From Aeromicrobium sp. (lineage in GTDB: Bacteria; Actinomycetota; Actinomycetes; Propionibacteriales; Nocardioidaceae), in the NCBI GenBank assembly GCA_014377785.1, contig JACMOZ010000012.1:1-56971 (forward strand): a stretch of 56,971 nucleotides of DNA. The letters are read 5' to 3'. Positions 25,022-34,420 of the stretch are shown here, piece after piece. Within the stretch, counting starts at the first letter, position 1, and every line of letters begins with the position of its first letter. A program made the position numbers and the translations under genes. The notes under the pieces were generated by a model. It saw nothing but the letters and a program-made list of their open reading frames with translations. It was not told where the DNA came from and searched no databases.

Positions 25022-25962
25022 GAACCCGTCCCGATGTAGGTGTCGAACCACGGTCCGCTGCCGAGGGCATTGGCGAACACCCGGTCGAAGGAGCCCATAA
25101 CGCGTAGCGCCTCGTCGAGGCTGCTTTCATTGCGGCGCAACATCGCGGTCACCGCTTCCAATTGGGTCAAAGCCGGCTTCAAGTTAGCGCGCGTGTCCTT
25201 GACGAGTCCGCTCAGTTGGTTCGACAACGACGTCGTGGACACCAACAAGTTGTGAATCGATTGGCGACGCGCGGCGATGGCCTGAAACAGTACATCGGAA
25301 TCCTTGAACAGCGTCTCGAGCTCCTGGTTGCGCGAATTGAGAACGCCCGTCACCTTTTTGAGGCCCACGAGCAGCGCGTTCAGTTGGTCGTCACGCGCGG
25401 CCAGATTGCGCGAAAGATTGGAAACACCCTTGATGGCACCGCGAAATTCAACAGGCGTGTCTTGGCTGATTTCAGACAAAGCATCGAGCGACTTCGACAA
25501 CTGCGGTATGTCGATCTGGTCCGTGGTCTCACTGAGACCGGAGAAGGCCTGCACCACGTCATAGGGCGCAAGCGTTCGAGCGACTGGAATCGTCGAGTCC
25601 TTCGGCAATTGCCCCGATCCCTTGGGTGTCAACGCCATGAACATCGAGCCGAGCAAGGTCCTGACCCGAATTTCCGCGCCCGACTCGATGCCGAAATCGG
25701 TCCCCTTGTCGAGCACGAATCTGACGTGGACGTGATTGCCTTGGAGCTCTATCTCCTTGACGTTGCCAACACTGACGCCGGCCACACGCACTTCCTGGCT
25801 GACCTTCAGCCCACCGGCCTCGGTGAAGTTGGCGTAATAGGTGTCGCCACCGCCGATGAGCGGAAGCTGATCAGCCTTGAAGGCGCCGAGAATCACCAGG
25901 GCCAGACCGGTGAAACCGATCAATCCGATGAGGACGGCGTTGCGTTCGCGGAATGGTTTCAT
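25018..25962 (-). CDS. MCE family protein, MceC position
   Basis: 314 residues from the ATG at 25962 (TGATG overlap with the upstream gene). Anchor VLIGLIGFTGLALVILGAF, MCE domain (FTEAGGLKVSQEVRVAGVSV, ~48-120), then a helical domain. It is the shortest of the six MCE proteins and ends directly after the helices (PWFDTYIGTGS), without a low-complexity tail. Confidence 0.9.
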   Translation of the reverse strand: MKPFRERNAVLIGLIGFTGLALVILGAFKADQLPLIGGGDTYYANFTEAGGLKVSQEVRVAGVSVGNVKEIELQGNHVHVRFVLDKGTDFGIESGAEIRVRTLLGSMFMALTPKGSGQLPKDSTIPVARTLAPYDVVQAFSGLSETTDQIDIPQLSKSLDALSEISQDTPVEFRGAIKGVSNLSRNLAARDDQLNALLVGLKKVTGVLNSRNQELETLFKDSDVLFQAIAARRQSIHNLLVSTTSLSNQLSGLVKDTRANLKPALTQLEAVTAMLRRNESSLDEALRVMGSFDRVFANALGSGPWFDTYIGTGS

Positions 25963-27056
25963 CAGTTGCCTCCCGTATCGCAACGCGGAGCCGTGCTAAC
26001 TGGAATCCCTTTTTTGCCACCGAGTTTCACAGTCTGCTGTTTTTCAAAGCCGGGAAGTCCCGGGATGGGCGGAATAACGATGTTCCCGTTGACAGAGCAC
26101 AGGAAGAAGTTGAACTCCGAACCGTAGGAGGCGGCATTGCCCAACTTATTCATCTTGATGGGCAGGATCTGGATCGTGTCGGACAGCACCTTCAAGTTCT
26201 TTTTAGTGCTGAGGTTGGCGGTAAGCCGGTCGAGCTGCCGGACGTCTTCGGTGAGCGCCGGACGGCCCTGCTGGAGGAAATCTGCCGTTTCGACCGCGAG
26301 GCCCGAGATTGAATCGACCGAACCGAGGATGGCTTGACGATCGTTTTTGAGCCCCGAGACGAATTGCTGCAATGTGTCGATCGTGTCGGTCAACTCTTTG
26401 TCGCGACTGCCCACGGTGTCGAGCACCTGACTCAGGTTGGTGATGACATCACCAATCAGTTGATCGCGTCCCGCGAGCGTGTTGGTCAGCGATGAGGTGC
26501 TGGCCAGAAGCGTTTTCACGTTGCCACCCTCGCCTTGGACGGTCTGAATGAGTTCGTAGGCCAACTTGTTCGTGTCTTTGGGAGACAGCGCCTGGAACAC
26601 GGGCTTGAACCCGGTGAACAACACATTGAGGTCGAGCGCTCCCTTGGTGCGGGATTCGGGGATTGTGCTTCCCGGTTTGAGAGTCGACTTCGCACCATCT
26701 GAACCTTGGCTCAAGGAAAAGTAACGCTGGCCGACAAGGTTGCGGAAGCGGATCTGCACATTGGTGTTTTCGGTCAACGGAGTGTTTGCGTCGACTCCGA
26801 ACGTCACGATCGCGCGGTTGCGATTCAGGACCTCAATTTTTTGGACGCTGCCGACGGCGACACCGGCGATGCGCACGTCATCACCCTTCGTCACGCCGGT
26901 GACATCGCTGAACTCGGCCTTGTATTCATAACGTTTGCCGAAATTACCGTTGGACAACAGCAGCGCGAGCAACAACGTGGCCATACCGGTGATGACCAGG
27001 AAGATGACCAATTTGACCAGCGCCGAAGCGGATTCCTTATCGAGCTTCACTGACAC
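25962..27056 (-). CDS. MCE family protein, MceB position
   Basis: 364 residues. The start is GTG (27056), with GGAGG five bases upstream, inside the last codons of the preceding gene. Anchor at about 13-35 (LVKLVIFLVITGMATLLLAL), MCE domain (FSDVTGVTKGDDVRIAGVAV, ~46-125), helical region, and a C-terminal NFFLCSVNGNIVIPP segment with the paired cysteines of the family. Confidence 0.9.
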   Translation of the reverse strand: MSVKLDKESASALVKLVIFLVITGMATLLLALLLSNGNFGKRYEYKAEFSDVTGVTKGDDVRIAGVAVGSVQKIEVLNRNRAIVTFGVDANTPLTENTNVQIRFRNLVGQRYFSLSQGSDGAKSTLKPGSTIPESRTKGALDLNVLFTGFKPVFQALSPKDTNKLAYELIQTVQGEGGNVKTLLASTSSLTNTLAGRDQLIGDVITNLSQVLDTVGSRDKELTDTIDTLQQFVSGLKNDRQAILGSVDSISGLAVETADFLQQGRPALTEDVRQLDRLTANLSTKKNLKVLSDTIQILPIKMNKLGNAASYGSEFNFFLCSVNGNIVIPPIPGLPGFEKQQTVKLGGKKGIPVSTAPRCDTGGN

Positions 27057-28410
27057 TCACCTCCGCTCCGCGGAAAATCGGACCGACCAACAAGGAGGCC
27101 AGATCGGGCACATCGCTTTGCGCCATGCCGAGGCTTGCCCCTAAAAGCGCCTTGAGATCGCTTTGTTGGGACTGGGTGTCCACACCGTCCACACTGGGCT
27201 GGACCAGGTTGATCAACGCGTCGTCGCCGGCCGCAGCGGCACTGCGAAATTTATTGTGGTCGGTCTTGAGGCCGAGGAGTTCGTACACCTTGAACGGCGG
27301 TGACGGCGCCCTGTTCCCTTCGTCATGGGTAAAGGGAGAGTTCGGCAGCGTATGGCAATCGGGCTGGGCGAGAGGCTCGGCATCGATCTTCGCCTTGCTC
27401 GCTATGTCGGCATTTTCATTGACCGCATAACCGGTGGGCTGATCGTCCGGCGCGATAATGGAGAGATTGATGTTCAATCTCTCGTTTCGGAAACTGCTGT
27501 TGAGCTTCGGGGTGATGTCGGTGACGCCGCGGAGCACACACGGAAACACCTCTGAATAATCGCTGAGTACCTGCAGGACTGGCCTGGATTCCTGGCTGAG
27601 GGTAATGAGGTTGTCGCCGTTCACCTTGAGGAACGCCGACAAGGTGTCAGACAATTTGGTGCCTTCTTGGTAGAAAGCCTGCAATTGCGCGCGCTTGGCA
27701 ACGACCGTATTGCCTGTCACGACAGTATTTTTGAGGAGTCTGCCGAGCTCGGGCATGGCGTTGGCGTAGACATCGGAGACTTCGCCGAGCTTGACCAGGT
27801 CATCGACGAGTTTGGGCACGTCGGGGTTGATCTTCTCAAAGTAGCTGTTTGCTGCGACGAGGGTGCTTCCCAATTGCTCCCCGCGCCCCGACAGCGCTAT
27901 TGAAATCGCCGTCAGCGTATAGGAAATCTCCGATGGCGGAACGGCCTCGAGCAGAGGATAAAGGTCATTGAGGAGGGTCTCGACTTCGATCGGGACGACC
28001 GTTTTGCTGATGTTGTCCCCGGCCTGAAGCAATTGACCCGTGGGAATCGTGGGCGGCATCAACGAAATGTATTTTTCGCCGAACAGCGTCTTGGGCACGA
28101 TTTGAGCTGTCACTCCACTCGGCACAACCTTCATCGCCGAAGGCTCCATCGCGATGTTCATCTTGACGCCATCAGCGGTGACTTTGACGCTGCGCACTTC
28201 GCCGACGATCATGCCGCGGAGTTTGACGTCGGCGTTGCGGGGCAGTTCCAGTCCCGCAGTCGACGTGGTCAGGGTGATGGGGACCGGGTCGACGAAATTC
28301 TTGTTGAACACCGCATACGTGATCCAGAGGAAAAACAGCAGGACTGCAATGAACCCGACGCCCAGCGCGCGGATGGATCCGGTCTTCTCGAGAAACGGAG
28401 TTCTAGCCAT
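27037..28410 (-). CDS. MCE family protein, MceA position
   Basis: 457 residues: N-terminal anchor (GVGFIAVLLFFLWITYAVF), MCE domain (STAGLELPRNADVKLRGMIV, ~48-125) and a large helical/cholesterol-uptake-porter-type domain with CVLRGVTDITPKLN. The protein continues into a C-terminal domain with a conserved Cys-containing stretch. First of six MCE genes, immediately after the second permease. Confidence 0.9.
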   Translation of the reverse strand: MARTPFLEKTGSIRALGVGFIAVLLFFLWITYAVFNKNFVDPVPITLTTSTAGLELPRNADVKLRGMIVGEVRSVKVTADGVKMNIAMEPSAMKVVPSGVTAQIVPKTLFGEKYISLMPPTIPTGQLLQAGDNISKTVVPIEVETLLNDLYPLLEAVPPSEISYTLTAISIALSGRGEQLGSTLVAANSYFEKINPDVPKLVDDLVKLGEVSDVYANAMPELGRLLKNTVVTGNTVVAKRAQLQAFYQEGTKLSDTLSAFLKVNGDNLITLSQESRPVLQVLSDYSEVFPCVLRGVTDITPKLNSSFRNERLNINLSIIAPDDQPTGYAVNENADIASKAKIDAEPLAQPDCHTLPNSPFTHDEGNRAPSPPFKVYELLGLKTDHNKFRSAAAAGDDALINLVQPSVDGVDTQSQQSDLKALLGASLGMAQSDVPDLASLLVGPIFRGAEVSVSEAR

Positions 28411-28413
28411 AGG

Positions 28414-29244
28414 TCAACCAGCCAGTCTGACGGTCGTGGTGGTGCCCCAGATGGCCATGGACGCGGCTAGATCGACGACGTTGATGGCGACGATAGACGT
28501 GCGGACGGCGCGACCCACGGCAACGCCGACGCCGGCCGGTCCGCCCGAAGCATAATAGCCGTAGTAGCAATGAATCATGATGATCACGACCGCGAAGATG
28601 AGAACCTTGGCGAATGACCACAGCACGTCTCCCGGTGGCAAAAACAGGGTGAAGTAGTGGTCGTAAGTGCCGGCGCTCTGCCCACTCAGTTTGGTTACGG
28701 TGAGCCGCGTCGCGAAGTAGGACGAGAGCAAGCCGACAATGTAGAGCGGGACGACAGCGATCAGGCCGGCGATGACGCGTGTTGTCACCAGGTAGGGAAT
28801 CGAAGGGATCGCCATTACTTCGACGGCGTCGATTTCTTCGCTGATCCGCATGGCGCCGAGCTGGGCAGTAAAACCGCAACCCACGGTCGCAGCCAGCGCA
28901 ATGCCGGCCACAATCGGGGCGATCTCACGGGTATTGAAATAAGCCGAGACGAATCCGGCGAAGGCCGCGGCACCGGTCTGGTCCAGCGAGGCATAACCCT
29001 GGATGCCGACCTCCGTGCCGGTGAAAAAGCACATCGCGGCGATAACGCCGATCGTTCCACCGATCACGGCGAGTGCGCCCGATCCGAGCGTCACCTCGGC
29101 GAGGAGGCGAAGGATCTCCGTGCGATAAACGGCGATCGTGCGAGGCACCGCACGGAAAACCCGCACATAGAACAGCATTTGCTGACCGAGGCCATCGAGA
29201 AAGCCGAGCGGTTTTTGATACAGATCTGCGACCTTCGTTGCCAT
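28414..29244 (-). CDS. YrbE/MlaE-type permease B of the mce transporter
   Basis: Integral membrane protein of 276 residues with about six hydrophobic segments and the MlaE-family region GCGFTAQLGAMRISEEIDAVEVMAI, the coupling site for the ATPase. Forms the inner-membrane channel with the neighbouring permease. Its ATG lies one base after the TAG of yrbEA. Confidence 0.93.
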   Translation of the reverse strand: MATKVADLYQKPLGFLDGLGQQMLFYVRVFRAVPRTIAVYRTEILRLLAEVTLGSGALAVIGGTIGVIAAMCFFTGTEVGIQGYASLDQTGAAAFAGFVSAYFNTREIAPIVAGIALAATVGCGFTAQLGAMRISEEIDAVEVMAIPSIPYLVTTRVIAGLIAVVPLYIVGLLSSYFATRLTVTKLSGQSAGTYDHYFTLFLPPGDVLWSFAKVLIFAVVIIMIHCYYGYYASGGPAGVGVAVGRAVRTSIVAINVVDLAASMAIWGTTTTVRLAG

Positions 29245-29246
29245 CG

Positions 29247-30023
29247 CTAGGTCCCTTTCATCGGGACGAGCTGGAAGTAGATCGCCGTCACCACGAAGTT
29301 GACAATAAATAACAGCGTGAACGAAATGACCACCGCTTCGTTGACCGCGTCACCGACGCCCTTGGGCCCACCGGCAGCATTCATGCCCTTGTAGGAGGCG
29401 ACGATAGCCGCGAGGAAGCCGAAAATCACGGCCTTCACTATCCCCTGGTACATATCGGGCAATTGGGCCAACGCGGTGAAGGAAGCCAGGTAGGCGCCCG
29501 GTGTCCCGTCTTGCAACACCACGTTGAAGACGTAGCCACCGGCGACACCGACGACGCTGACGAGTCCGTTGAGCGCGACGGCGACGAGCATACAGGCGAG
29601 AACTCGCGGAACGACGAGGCGTTGGATGGGGTCGATGCCGAGCACCATCATCGCGTCGAGTTCCTCGCGGATACGACGCGCACCCAAGTCCGCAGCGATG
29701 GCCGAGCCGGCGGCACCGGCGATCAACAGGGCCGTCGCAATCGGGCCGGCTTCACGGACGACGGCGAGGGCCGCTGCCGATCCGGTAAATGACTGGGCGC
29801 CGAATTGCTTGATAAGTCCACCGACCTGCAGCGCGATGACGGCGCCGAAGGGAATGGCGACAAGCGCGGTCGGGACGATCGTGACCGTGACGATGAACCA
29901 GGCCTGCTGCAAGAATTCCTTGAGCTGAAACGGTCGTCGGAACACACTCACGACAACATCGAGGGCAAACGCGAATAGGTTGCCAGCGACCCGTGCGGGT
30001 CCTGTGACAACGGCCAGGCTCAC
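29247..30023 (-). CDS. YrbE/MlaE-type permease A of the mce transporter
   Basis: Integral membrane protein of 258 residues with the MlaE signature SAIAADLGARRIREELDAMM and six or so membrane segments. The GTG start overlaps the stop of the ATPase gene (GTGA), so the ATPase and permease are coupled. Confidence 0.93.
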   Translation of the reverse strand: MSLAVVTGPARVAGNLFAFALDVVVSVFRRPFQLKEFLQQAWFIVTVTIVPTALVAIPFGAVIALQVGGLIKQFGAQSFTGSAAALAVVREAGPIATALLIAGAAGSAIAADLGARRIREELDAMMVLGIDPIQRLVVPRVLACMLVAVALNGLVSVVGVAGGYVFNVVLQDGTPGAYLASFTALAQLPDMYQGIVKAVIFGFLAAIVASYKGMNAAGGPKGVGDAVNEAVVISFTLLFIVNFVVTAIYFQLVPMKGT

Positions 30024-30979
30024 GCTGAACGGCCAGGCGACATAGACATTTCAAAACCGACCGAGCCGTGCGGTGGGGTCACGCCGTTTGCGCGGCACCA
30101 AGCGCCGGCCTCGCGCTGGCCGCGACGGGGACGTCCATCTGAGGGTTCGATCTGCGCAGGAATCGGTGGCAAAGGCGGCATTTGGATGTGTGCCTCAGAC
30201 GCGAGTTCGTCGGCATCCTTTTCCTCACTCATGCCGATCGGACCGACTCGCTGGGCATTGAGGAACTGGGCAACGACCGGCTCCTGGCTCGTCAAAAGCA
30301 TTTCGCGGGGCCCGAACATCGCCAAATGCTGGTGATAAAGCAAACCGATGTTGTCGGGCACTGTGCGCGCGGTGTTGACGTCGTGGGTCACGATCAGGAA
30401 GGTTGCGTCGATTTGCGCGTTGAGATCGATGATCAGTTGATTGAGGTATGCCGTGCGCACTGGATCGAGACCGGAGTCGGGTTCATCAAACAAAATGATT
30501 TCAGGTTCCAGAACGAGCGCGCGGGCCAGTCCTGCGCGCTTACGCATACCGCCGGAGATTTCACCGGGGAGTTTGTTCTCGGCACCTACGAGGCCGACGA
30601 GTTCCATCTTGTCCATGACAATGGTGCGGATCTGCGACTCACTCTTCTTGGTGTGTTCACGCAAGGGAAACGCGACGTTGTCGTAGAGATCCATGGACCC
30701 GAACATGGCTCCGTCCTGGAAGAGGACGCCAAAAAGTTTGCGAATTTCATAAAGTTTGCGTTCAGAGCAGTTGGCGATGTCGGTGCCTTCAATGAAGACG
30801 TGACCAGCATTGGGCTTCAACAAACCGATGAGGGTTTTGAGAAAAACTGACTTGCCAGTGCCCGACGGGCCGAGCATCACCGAGATTTCACCAGCCGGCA
30901 AGGTCAACGAAACATCATGCCAAATGGTCTGGTCCCCGAACTTTTTGGTGAGTCCCTCAACAACTACCTCAACGCCCAC
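30020..30979 (-). CDS. mkl: Mce transporter ATPase (Mkl/MceG)
   Basis: ABC ATPase of 319 residues that powers MCE lipid import. Walker A GPSGTGKS (~38-45), Q-loop LFQDGAMFGS, signature SGGMRKRAGLARAL, Walker B ILFDEPDSGLDP and the switch VTHD are intact. After about residue 245 a Pro-rich C-terminal extension follows, as in Mkl proteins. The start is GTG with GAGGAGG upstream. It is the first gene of the mce operon, 273 bases after rplL. In Mycobacterium tuberculosis mkl (Rv0655) sits alone at this same site between rplL and rpoB. Confidence 0.93.
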   Translation of the reverse strand: MGVEVVVEGLTKKFGDQTIWHDVSLTLPAGEISVMLGPSGTGKSVFLKTLIGLLKPNAGHVFIEGTDIANCSERKLYEIRKLFGVLFQDGAMFGSMDLYDNVAFPLREHTKKSESQIRTIVMDKMELVGLVGAENKLPGEISGGMRKRAGLARALVLEPEIILFDEPDSGLDPVRTAYLNQLIIDLNAQIDATFLIVTHDVNTARTVPDNIGLLYHQHLAMFGPREMLLTSQEPVVAQFLNAQRVGPIGMSEEKDADELASEAHIQMPPLPPIPAQIEPSDGRPRRGQREAGAWCRANGVTPPHGSVGFEMSMSPGRSA

Positions 30980-31198
30980 GGACGCCCCTCCTCGTTTACC
31001 GTGGCTGCCGGCTTGCGCCGACCGACACTACTGCAGATGCCGTACGTGATTCAGAACACTGTGCCTAACGACAAAGCAATCTCAAAGTTACGTTTTGCGA
31101 CATCGTCGAGTCCCAAAGCTTCCCTCATAATTTCCGAAACATACCCTGTGTAACTCGGAGTGACGATTGGGTCGACGAGGCGAATTTCAAGACATGAC

Positions 31199-31234
31199 AA
31201 AAGACGCCCGCCCCCGAAGGGACGGGCGTCTTTT
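31199..31234 (-). terminator. Rho-independent terminator of rplJL
   Basis: 16-bp stem with one mismatch (31199-31214 with 31219-31234), CGAA loop, and TTTTGTC after it on the minus strand, 18 bases after the rplL stop. It separates the rplJL operon from mkl. Confidence 0.85.
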
Positions 31235-31252
31235 ATCGACGTGTCGAAAAAG

Positions 31253-31642
31253 TTACTTGACAGTAACCGAAGCGCCGGCAGCCTCGAGGGCTTCCTTTGC
31301 CTTTTCGGCAGCTTCCTTGGTGGCTTTCTCGAGAACGGCCTTAGGGGCGGCTTCGACTAGATCCTTGGCTTCCTTCAGTCCGAGGCTGGTGATGCTGCGG
31401 ACCTCCTTGATGACCTGGATCTTCTTGTCGCCGGCAGCTTCGAGGATGACATCGAATTCATCCTGTTCTGCTGCCTCTTCAGCGCCGCCACCGGCACCGG
31501 CCGGGGCAACGCCGGCAACGGCTACGGGAGCCGCTGCGGTGACGTCGAAGGTCTCCTCGAATTCCTTCACGAACTCGCTGAGTTCGATAAGGGTCATTTC
31601 CTTGAATGCGTCCAACAAAGCGTCGGTGCTGAGCTTCGCCAT
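31253..31642 (-). CDS. rplL: 50S ribosomal protein L7/L12
   Basis: Stalk protein of 129 residues: N-terminal dimerisation helix pair, Ala/Gly hinge (about 36-60) and the C-terminal factor-binding domain with [29 protein letters not shown] precedes the ATG. Confidence 0.98.
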   Translation of the reverse strand: MAKLSTDALLDAFKEMTLIELSEFVKEFEETFDVTAAAPVAVAGVAPAGAGGGAEEAAEQDEFDVILEAAGDKKIQVIKEVRSITSLGLKEAKDLVEAAPKAVLEKATKEAAEKAKEALEAAGASVTVK

Positions 31643-31694
31643 AATGGCGTCCTTCCTTTTATGAGACCCCGAGGGGGTCCCGACTGATCGGGCT

Positions 31695-32372
31695 TTAGCC
31701 CTCGGTTGCCTCAGCCGAGCCTTCGGCAGTGACTGCCTCGGCGGTGGCTTCAGTATTGGTTTCTTCTACTTCTTTTTCAGGTACCGCGGCGACAGCGGGT
31801 GCTGTCTCCCCGGGGGGGGCCGCCGGTGCGGGTGCACCGGCTGCGAGTACGGACGGGTCTGCCTCAGCCTTAGCCTGCAGGGCACCGAATACTCGGGCAG
31901 CCTGCGACAGCGGGGCGTTGAACAGGGATACGGCATTCTGAAGGCTTGCCTTCATGCCGCCCGCGAGCTTGGCGAGGAGAACCTCGCGCGACTCGAGGTC
32001 CGCCAACTTCTTGATCTCATCAGCATCGAGCTGCTTCCCGTCAAGGAAACCGCCCTTGATGATGAGAGGGGGGTTAGCCTTGGCAAAGTCACGCAAACCC
32101 TTGGCTGCCTCCACTGGATCGCCCGTGATGAAGGCGATCGCCGTAGGACCAGTCAGCAGTGAATCGGAAAATTCGATTCCGGCTTCCTTGGCGGCAATTT
32201 TGGTCAACGTGTTTTTTGCGACGGCATAGCTGGCGCTCCCACCGAGTGAGCGGCGCAAATCCTGCAACTGCTTCACGGTGAGCCCGCGGTAATCGGTGAG
32301 CACAGCGCCATTTGAGTTGCGGAAGTTCTCCGCAAGCTCGGCAACAGCTGCTGCCTTTTCCGGGTTTGCCAT
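31695..32372 (-). CDS. rplJ: 50S ribosomal protein L10
   Basis: Stalk base protein, 225 residues from the ATG at 32372, chosen because GGAAGGAG lies just before it; an in-frame extension to 32531 would run through the leader [18 protein letters not shown] and [16 protein letters not shown] are typical. The C-terminus carries an Ala/Glu-rich tail of about 50 residues, longer than in many bacteria. Probably regulated through the L10 leader and attenuator upstream. Confidence 0.97.
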   Translation of the reverse strand: MANPEKAAAVAELAENFRNSNGAVLTDYRGLTVKQLQDLRRSLGGSASYAVAKNTLTKIAAKEAGIEFSDSLLTGPTAIAFITGDPVEAAKGLRDFAKANPPLIIKGGFLDGKQLDADEIKKLADLESREVLLAKLAGGMKASLQNAVSLFNAPLSQAARVFGALQAKAEADPSVLAAGAPAPAAPPGETAPAVAAVPEKEVEETNTEATAEAVTAEGSAEATEG

Positions 32373-32418
32373 GGGTCTCCTTCCAACACATGAGTCGTTC
32401 GAAGTGCTGGCGCCCAAC

Positions 32419-32448
32419 AAAAAACGTCCCAGCGCAAGGCACGGGACG
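32419..32448 (-). terminator. Attenuator hairpin in the rplJ leader
   Basis: On the minus strand CGTCCC and GGGACG (32448-32425) bracket a 12-base loop and are followed by six T residues (32424-32419), ~45 bases before the rplJ start. This is a complete intrinsic terminator lying between the L10-binding leader and the gene. Confidence 0.7.
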
Positions 32449-32470
32449 CATACATACGTAAAGTATGAAA

Positions 32471-32571
32471 ACTGTCGTGTTCCTGCGCGGGCCGCCCTTG
32501 TCGATCCCCTTTGGGGAGGATCATTGGGCACTTCGGGAAATTCTTACGGATTTCCCACCAGCGGTCTTCGG
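32471..32571 (-). ncRNA. Ribosomal protein L10 leader
   Basis: The minus-strand sequence begins CCGAAGACCGCTGGTGGG, contains paired arms (GGGAAATCC ... AATTTCCC and GATCCTCCCC ... GGGGATC) and ends GCGCAGGAACACGACAG. This matches what I know of actinobacterial L10 leaders, bound by the L10-L7/L12 complex to control rplJL. Position and the following attenuator agree. Confidence 0.7.
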
Positions 32572-32579
32572 CAGTGTCA

Positions 32580-32609
32580 AGACTACGGCACCGCTCCCGT
32601 CCCGGACAA
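32580..32609 (-). promoter_or_regulatory. Candidate promoter of rplJL
   Basis: Minus-strand TTGTCC (32609-32604), 18 bases, TAGTCT (32585-32580), placing the start of transcription at the 5' edge of the L10 leader. It overlaps the 8-bp hairpin 32597-32619 (CCGTCCCG/CGGGACGG), which lacks a U-tract and follows the upstream lipoprotein gene. Confidence 0.35.
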
Positions 32610-32636
32610 ATCGGGACGGTCACGCCAACGGCAGGC

Positions 32637-33437
32637 TCAGGCGGCGGGAGCCAGTCCTTGCTGATCGAGCGGATTCTTGTCGGTGATCTGGTCCGTTGGC
32701 GGCGCCGTGATGTCGACGGCTTCACCCCACTTGGAGTAATTCATCGTGACCGCCGACCCCTCGAACTCTGTCGAAATGCCCCGCGGAAGATTGTCCGGCC
32801 CGATGAACATCGTGTAGACGATTTCTTTGGGCACGTTGGCGCCCGCAGGCAGTTTGGAGAGTTCGGAAACCTTGGTCGTATCGAGAGTGAGTTCGTAGGG
32901 CTGAGCCTTGACTCCGTCGAGTTCGACCGGATCACCCTTCTGCTTCATCGAAGACATAGCGATCTTGAATTGCGCGATCAGCTTGGACGGATCGAGCTGG
33001 TCGATGATTTTGCTGTATTGCGCACCGATCGGATTGCCGCTGTCGGTCAGATCTATCTTGGCAAACTTGTTTTGCGACAACGGGCCGAGGTTGATGTAGA
33101 AAGCCTGGTCGACGAGCCGCAGCTCGAGCGAACCCAGTCCAGAGGAACCCAGATCCACCTTCATTGACACCTTGGTGTCTGCCACTTTGGAACCGACCAA
33201 GATGTCGCCAACGGCATTGATCTTCTGGCCGCTCGCGTCGATCTTCATAGTCACGTGGCTCGATTTGGCCTTCGCCTGAGCCGAGGTCACTTCGGTGGCG
33301 AAGTTCACCGCAGTGAGTTTGGTGGCGGCATTTTGTCCAACAGCCGAATCGTTGGCTGCATTGTCCTTGCCGCCACAACCGGCGAGCACGAGACTCACAG
33401 CGGCTACAACGACGACAAACTGATAACGCTTCTTCAT
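32637..33437 (-). CDS. LppX/LprAFG-family lipoprotein
   Basis: 266 residues with a lipoprotein signal peptide (MKKRYQFVVVVAAVSLVLAGC, Cys21). The mature domain matches the LppX_LprAFG family pattern (SHVTMKIDASGQ, IGPDNLPRGISTEFEG, MNYSKWGEAVDITAPP), a LolA-like fold with a hydrophobic cavity that carries lipids or lipoglycans in the cell wall. It sits between rplA and rplJ on the same strand. A link with the mce lipid transporter ~2 kb downstream is only an inference from proximity. Confidence 0.85.
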   Translation of the reverse strand: MKKRYQFVVVVAAVSLVLAGCGGKDNAANDSAVGQNAATKLTAVNFATEVTSAQAKAKSSHVTMKIDASGQKINAVGDILVGSKVADTKVSMKVDLGSSGLGSLELRLVDQAFYINLGPLSQNKFAKIDLTDSGNPIGAQYSKIIDQLDPSKLIAQFKIAMSSMKQKGDPVELDGVKAQPYELTLDTTKVSELSKLPAGANVPKEIVYTMFIGPDNLPRGISTEFEGSAVTMNYSKWGEAVDITAPPTDQITDKNPLDQQGLAPAA

Positions 33438-33498
33438 GGGGTCCCCTGTCGAAACAGATTGTCTAAATGAACCAGTCGAGCTAAAGCCGAGTAAATAG

Positions 33499-33546
33499 CA
33501 CTTGGCCCATACCCAGCGATGCTTGTCGCCAAGTATGGGCCAAGTG
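33499..33546. repeat. 14-bp perfect inverted repeat between rplA and the lipoprotein gene
   Basis: CACTTGGCCCATAC (33499-33512) is repeated inverted at 33533-33546, with a 20-base loop containing a further GCGA/TCGC pair. No U-tract follows on either strand. It could be a factor-dependent terminator, an mRNA stabiliser or a protein-binding site. Confidence 0.7.
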
Positions 33547-33568
33547 TATGACCTTGTTGTTAAGACCT

Positions 33569-34285
33569 CTAAGCCTCTTCGTCGACTGCAACCGACTTAA
33601 TGCGGTTGGGATCGATCGGGATGCCGGGACCCATCGTGGTCGAGACGGTCACCTTGCGGAGGTAGCGGCCTTTTGAGCTGGCGGGCTTGAGACGCAGGAC
33701 CTCTTCGAGCGCAGCCGCGTAGTTTTCGGCAAGTTGCGTTGCCGAAAACGAGGCCTTGCCGATGATGAACTGCAAGTTGGCATGGCGATCGACCCGGAAC
33801 TCGATCTTGCCGCCCTTGATGTCCCCGACGGCCTTGGCGACGTTGGGAGTCACCGTGCCGGTCTTCGGGTTGGGCATCAGGTTGCGGGGGCCGAGGACGC
33901 GGCCGAGACGACCGACCTTGCCCATCATGTCGGGAGTCGCGACGACGGCATCGAAGTCGAGCCAGCCACCGTTGACCTTGTCGACGAGTTCATCGGCTCC
34001 GACGAAGTCGGCGCCGGCTTCACGGGCAGCTTCTGCATTGGCGCCCGTAGCGAAGACCAGGACCCTTGCGGTCTTGCCGGTGCCATGCGGCAGGTTGACG
34101 GTGCCACGCACCATCTGGTCTGCCTTACGGGGATCGACGCCGAGACGCATTGCCACGTCGAGGGTTGAGTCGAACTTCTTGCTGCCTGAGTCCTTGGCAA
34201 GCGTGACTGCCTGCAAAGGGCTGTAGAGATTGTCCTGGTCGATCTTGTCAGCGACCGACTTGTAGGCCTTGCTGCGCTGTGTCAT
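33569..34285 (-). CDS. rplA: 50S ribosomal protein L1
   Basis: L1-stalk protein of 238 residues. [22 protein letters not shown] and the C-terminal TMGPGIPID are diagnostic. It follows rplK after 135 bases. AGACAGGAACC upstream of the ATG is the ribosome-binding site. Confidence 0.98.
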   Translation of the reverse strand: MTQRSKAYKSVADKIDQDNLYSPLQAVTLAKDSGSKKFDSTLDVAMRLGVDPRKADQMVRGTVNLPHGTGKTARVLVFATGANAEAAREAGADFVGADELVDKVNGGWLDFDAVVATPDMMGKVGRLGRVLGPRNLMPNPKTGTVTPNVAKAVGDIKGGKIEFRVDRHANLQFIIGKASFSATQLAENYAAALEEVLRLKPASSKGRYLRKVTVSTTMGPGIPIDPNRIKSVAVDEEA

Positions 34286-34420
34286 TTTCTGGTTCCTGTC
34301 TTTTACCAGTTGTGGTCGTCGGGCCCAGTGCGCGCCCTGCCACTACTTTCGGTGTTTTCATGGATCCGTTGGTTTCGAGACGCTCGCTGCTCGCTGCACG
34401 AACTCCTCGACCGGCGGCGA

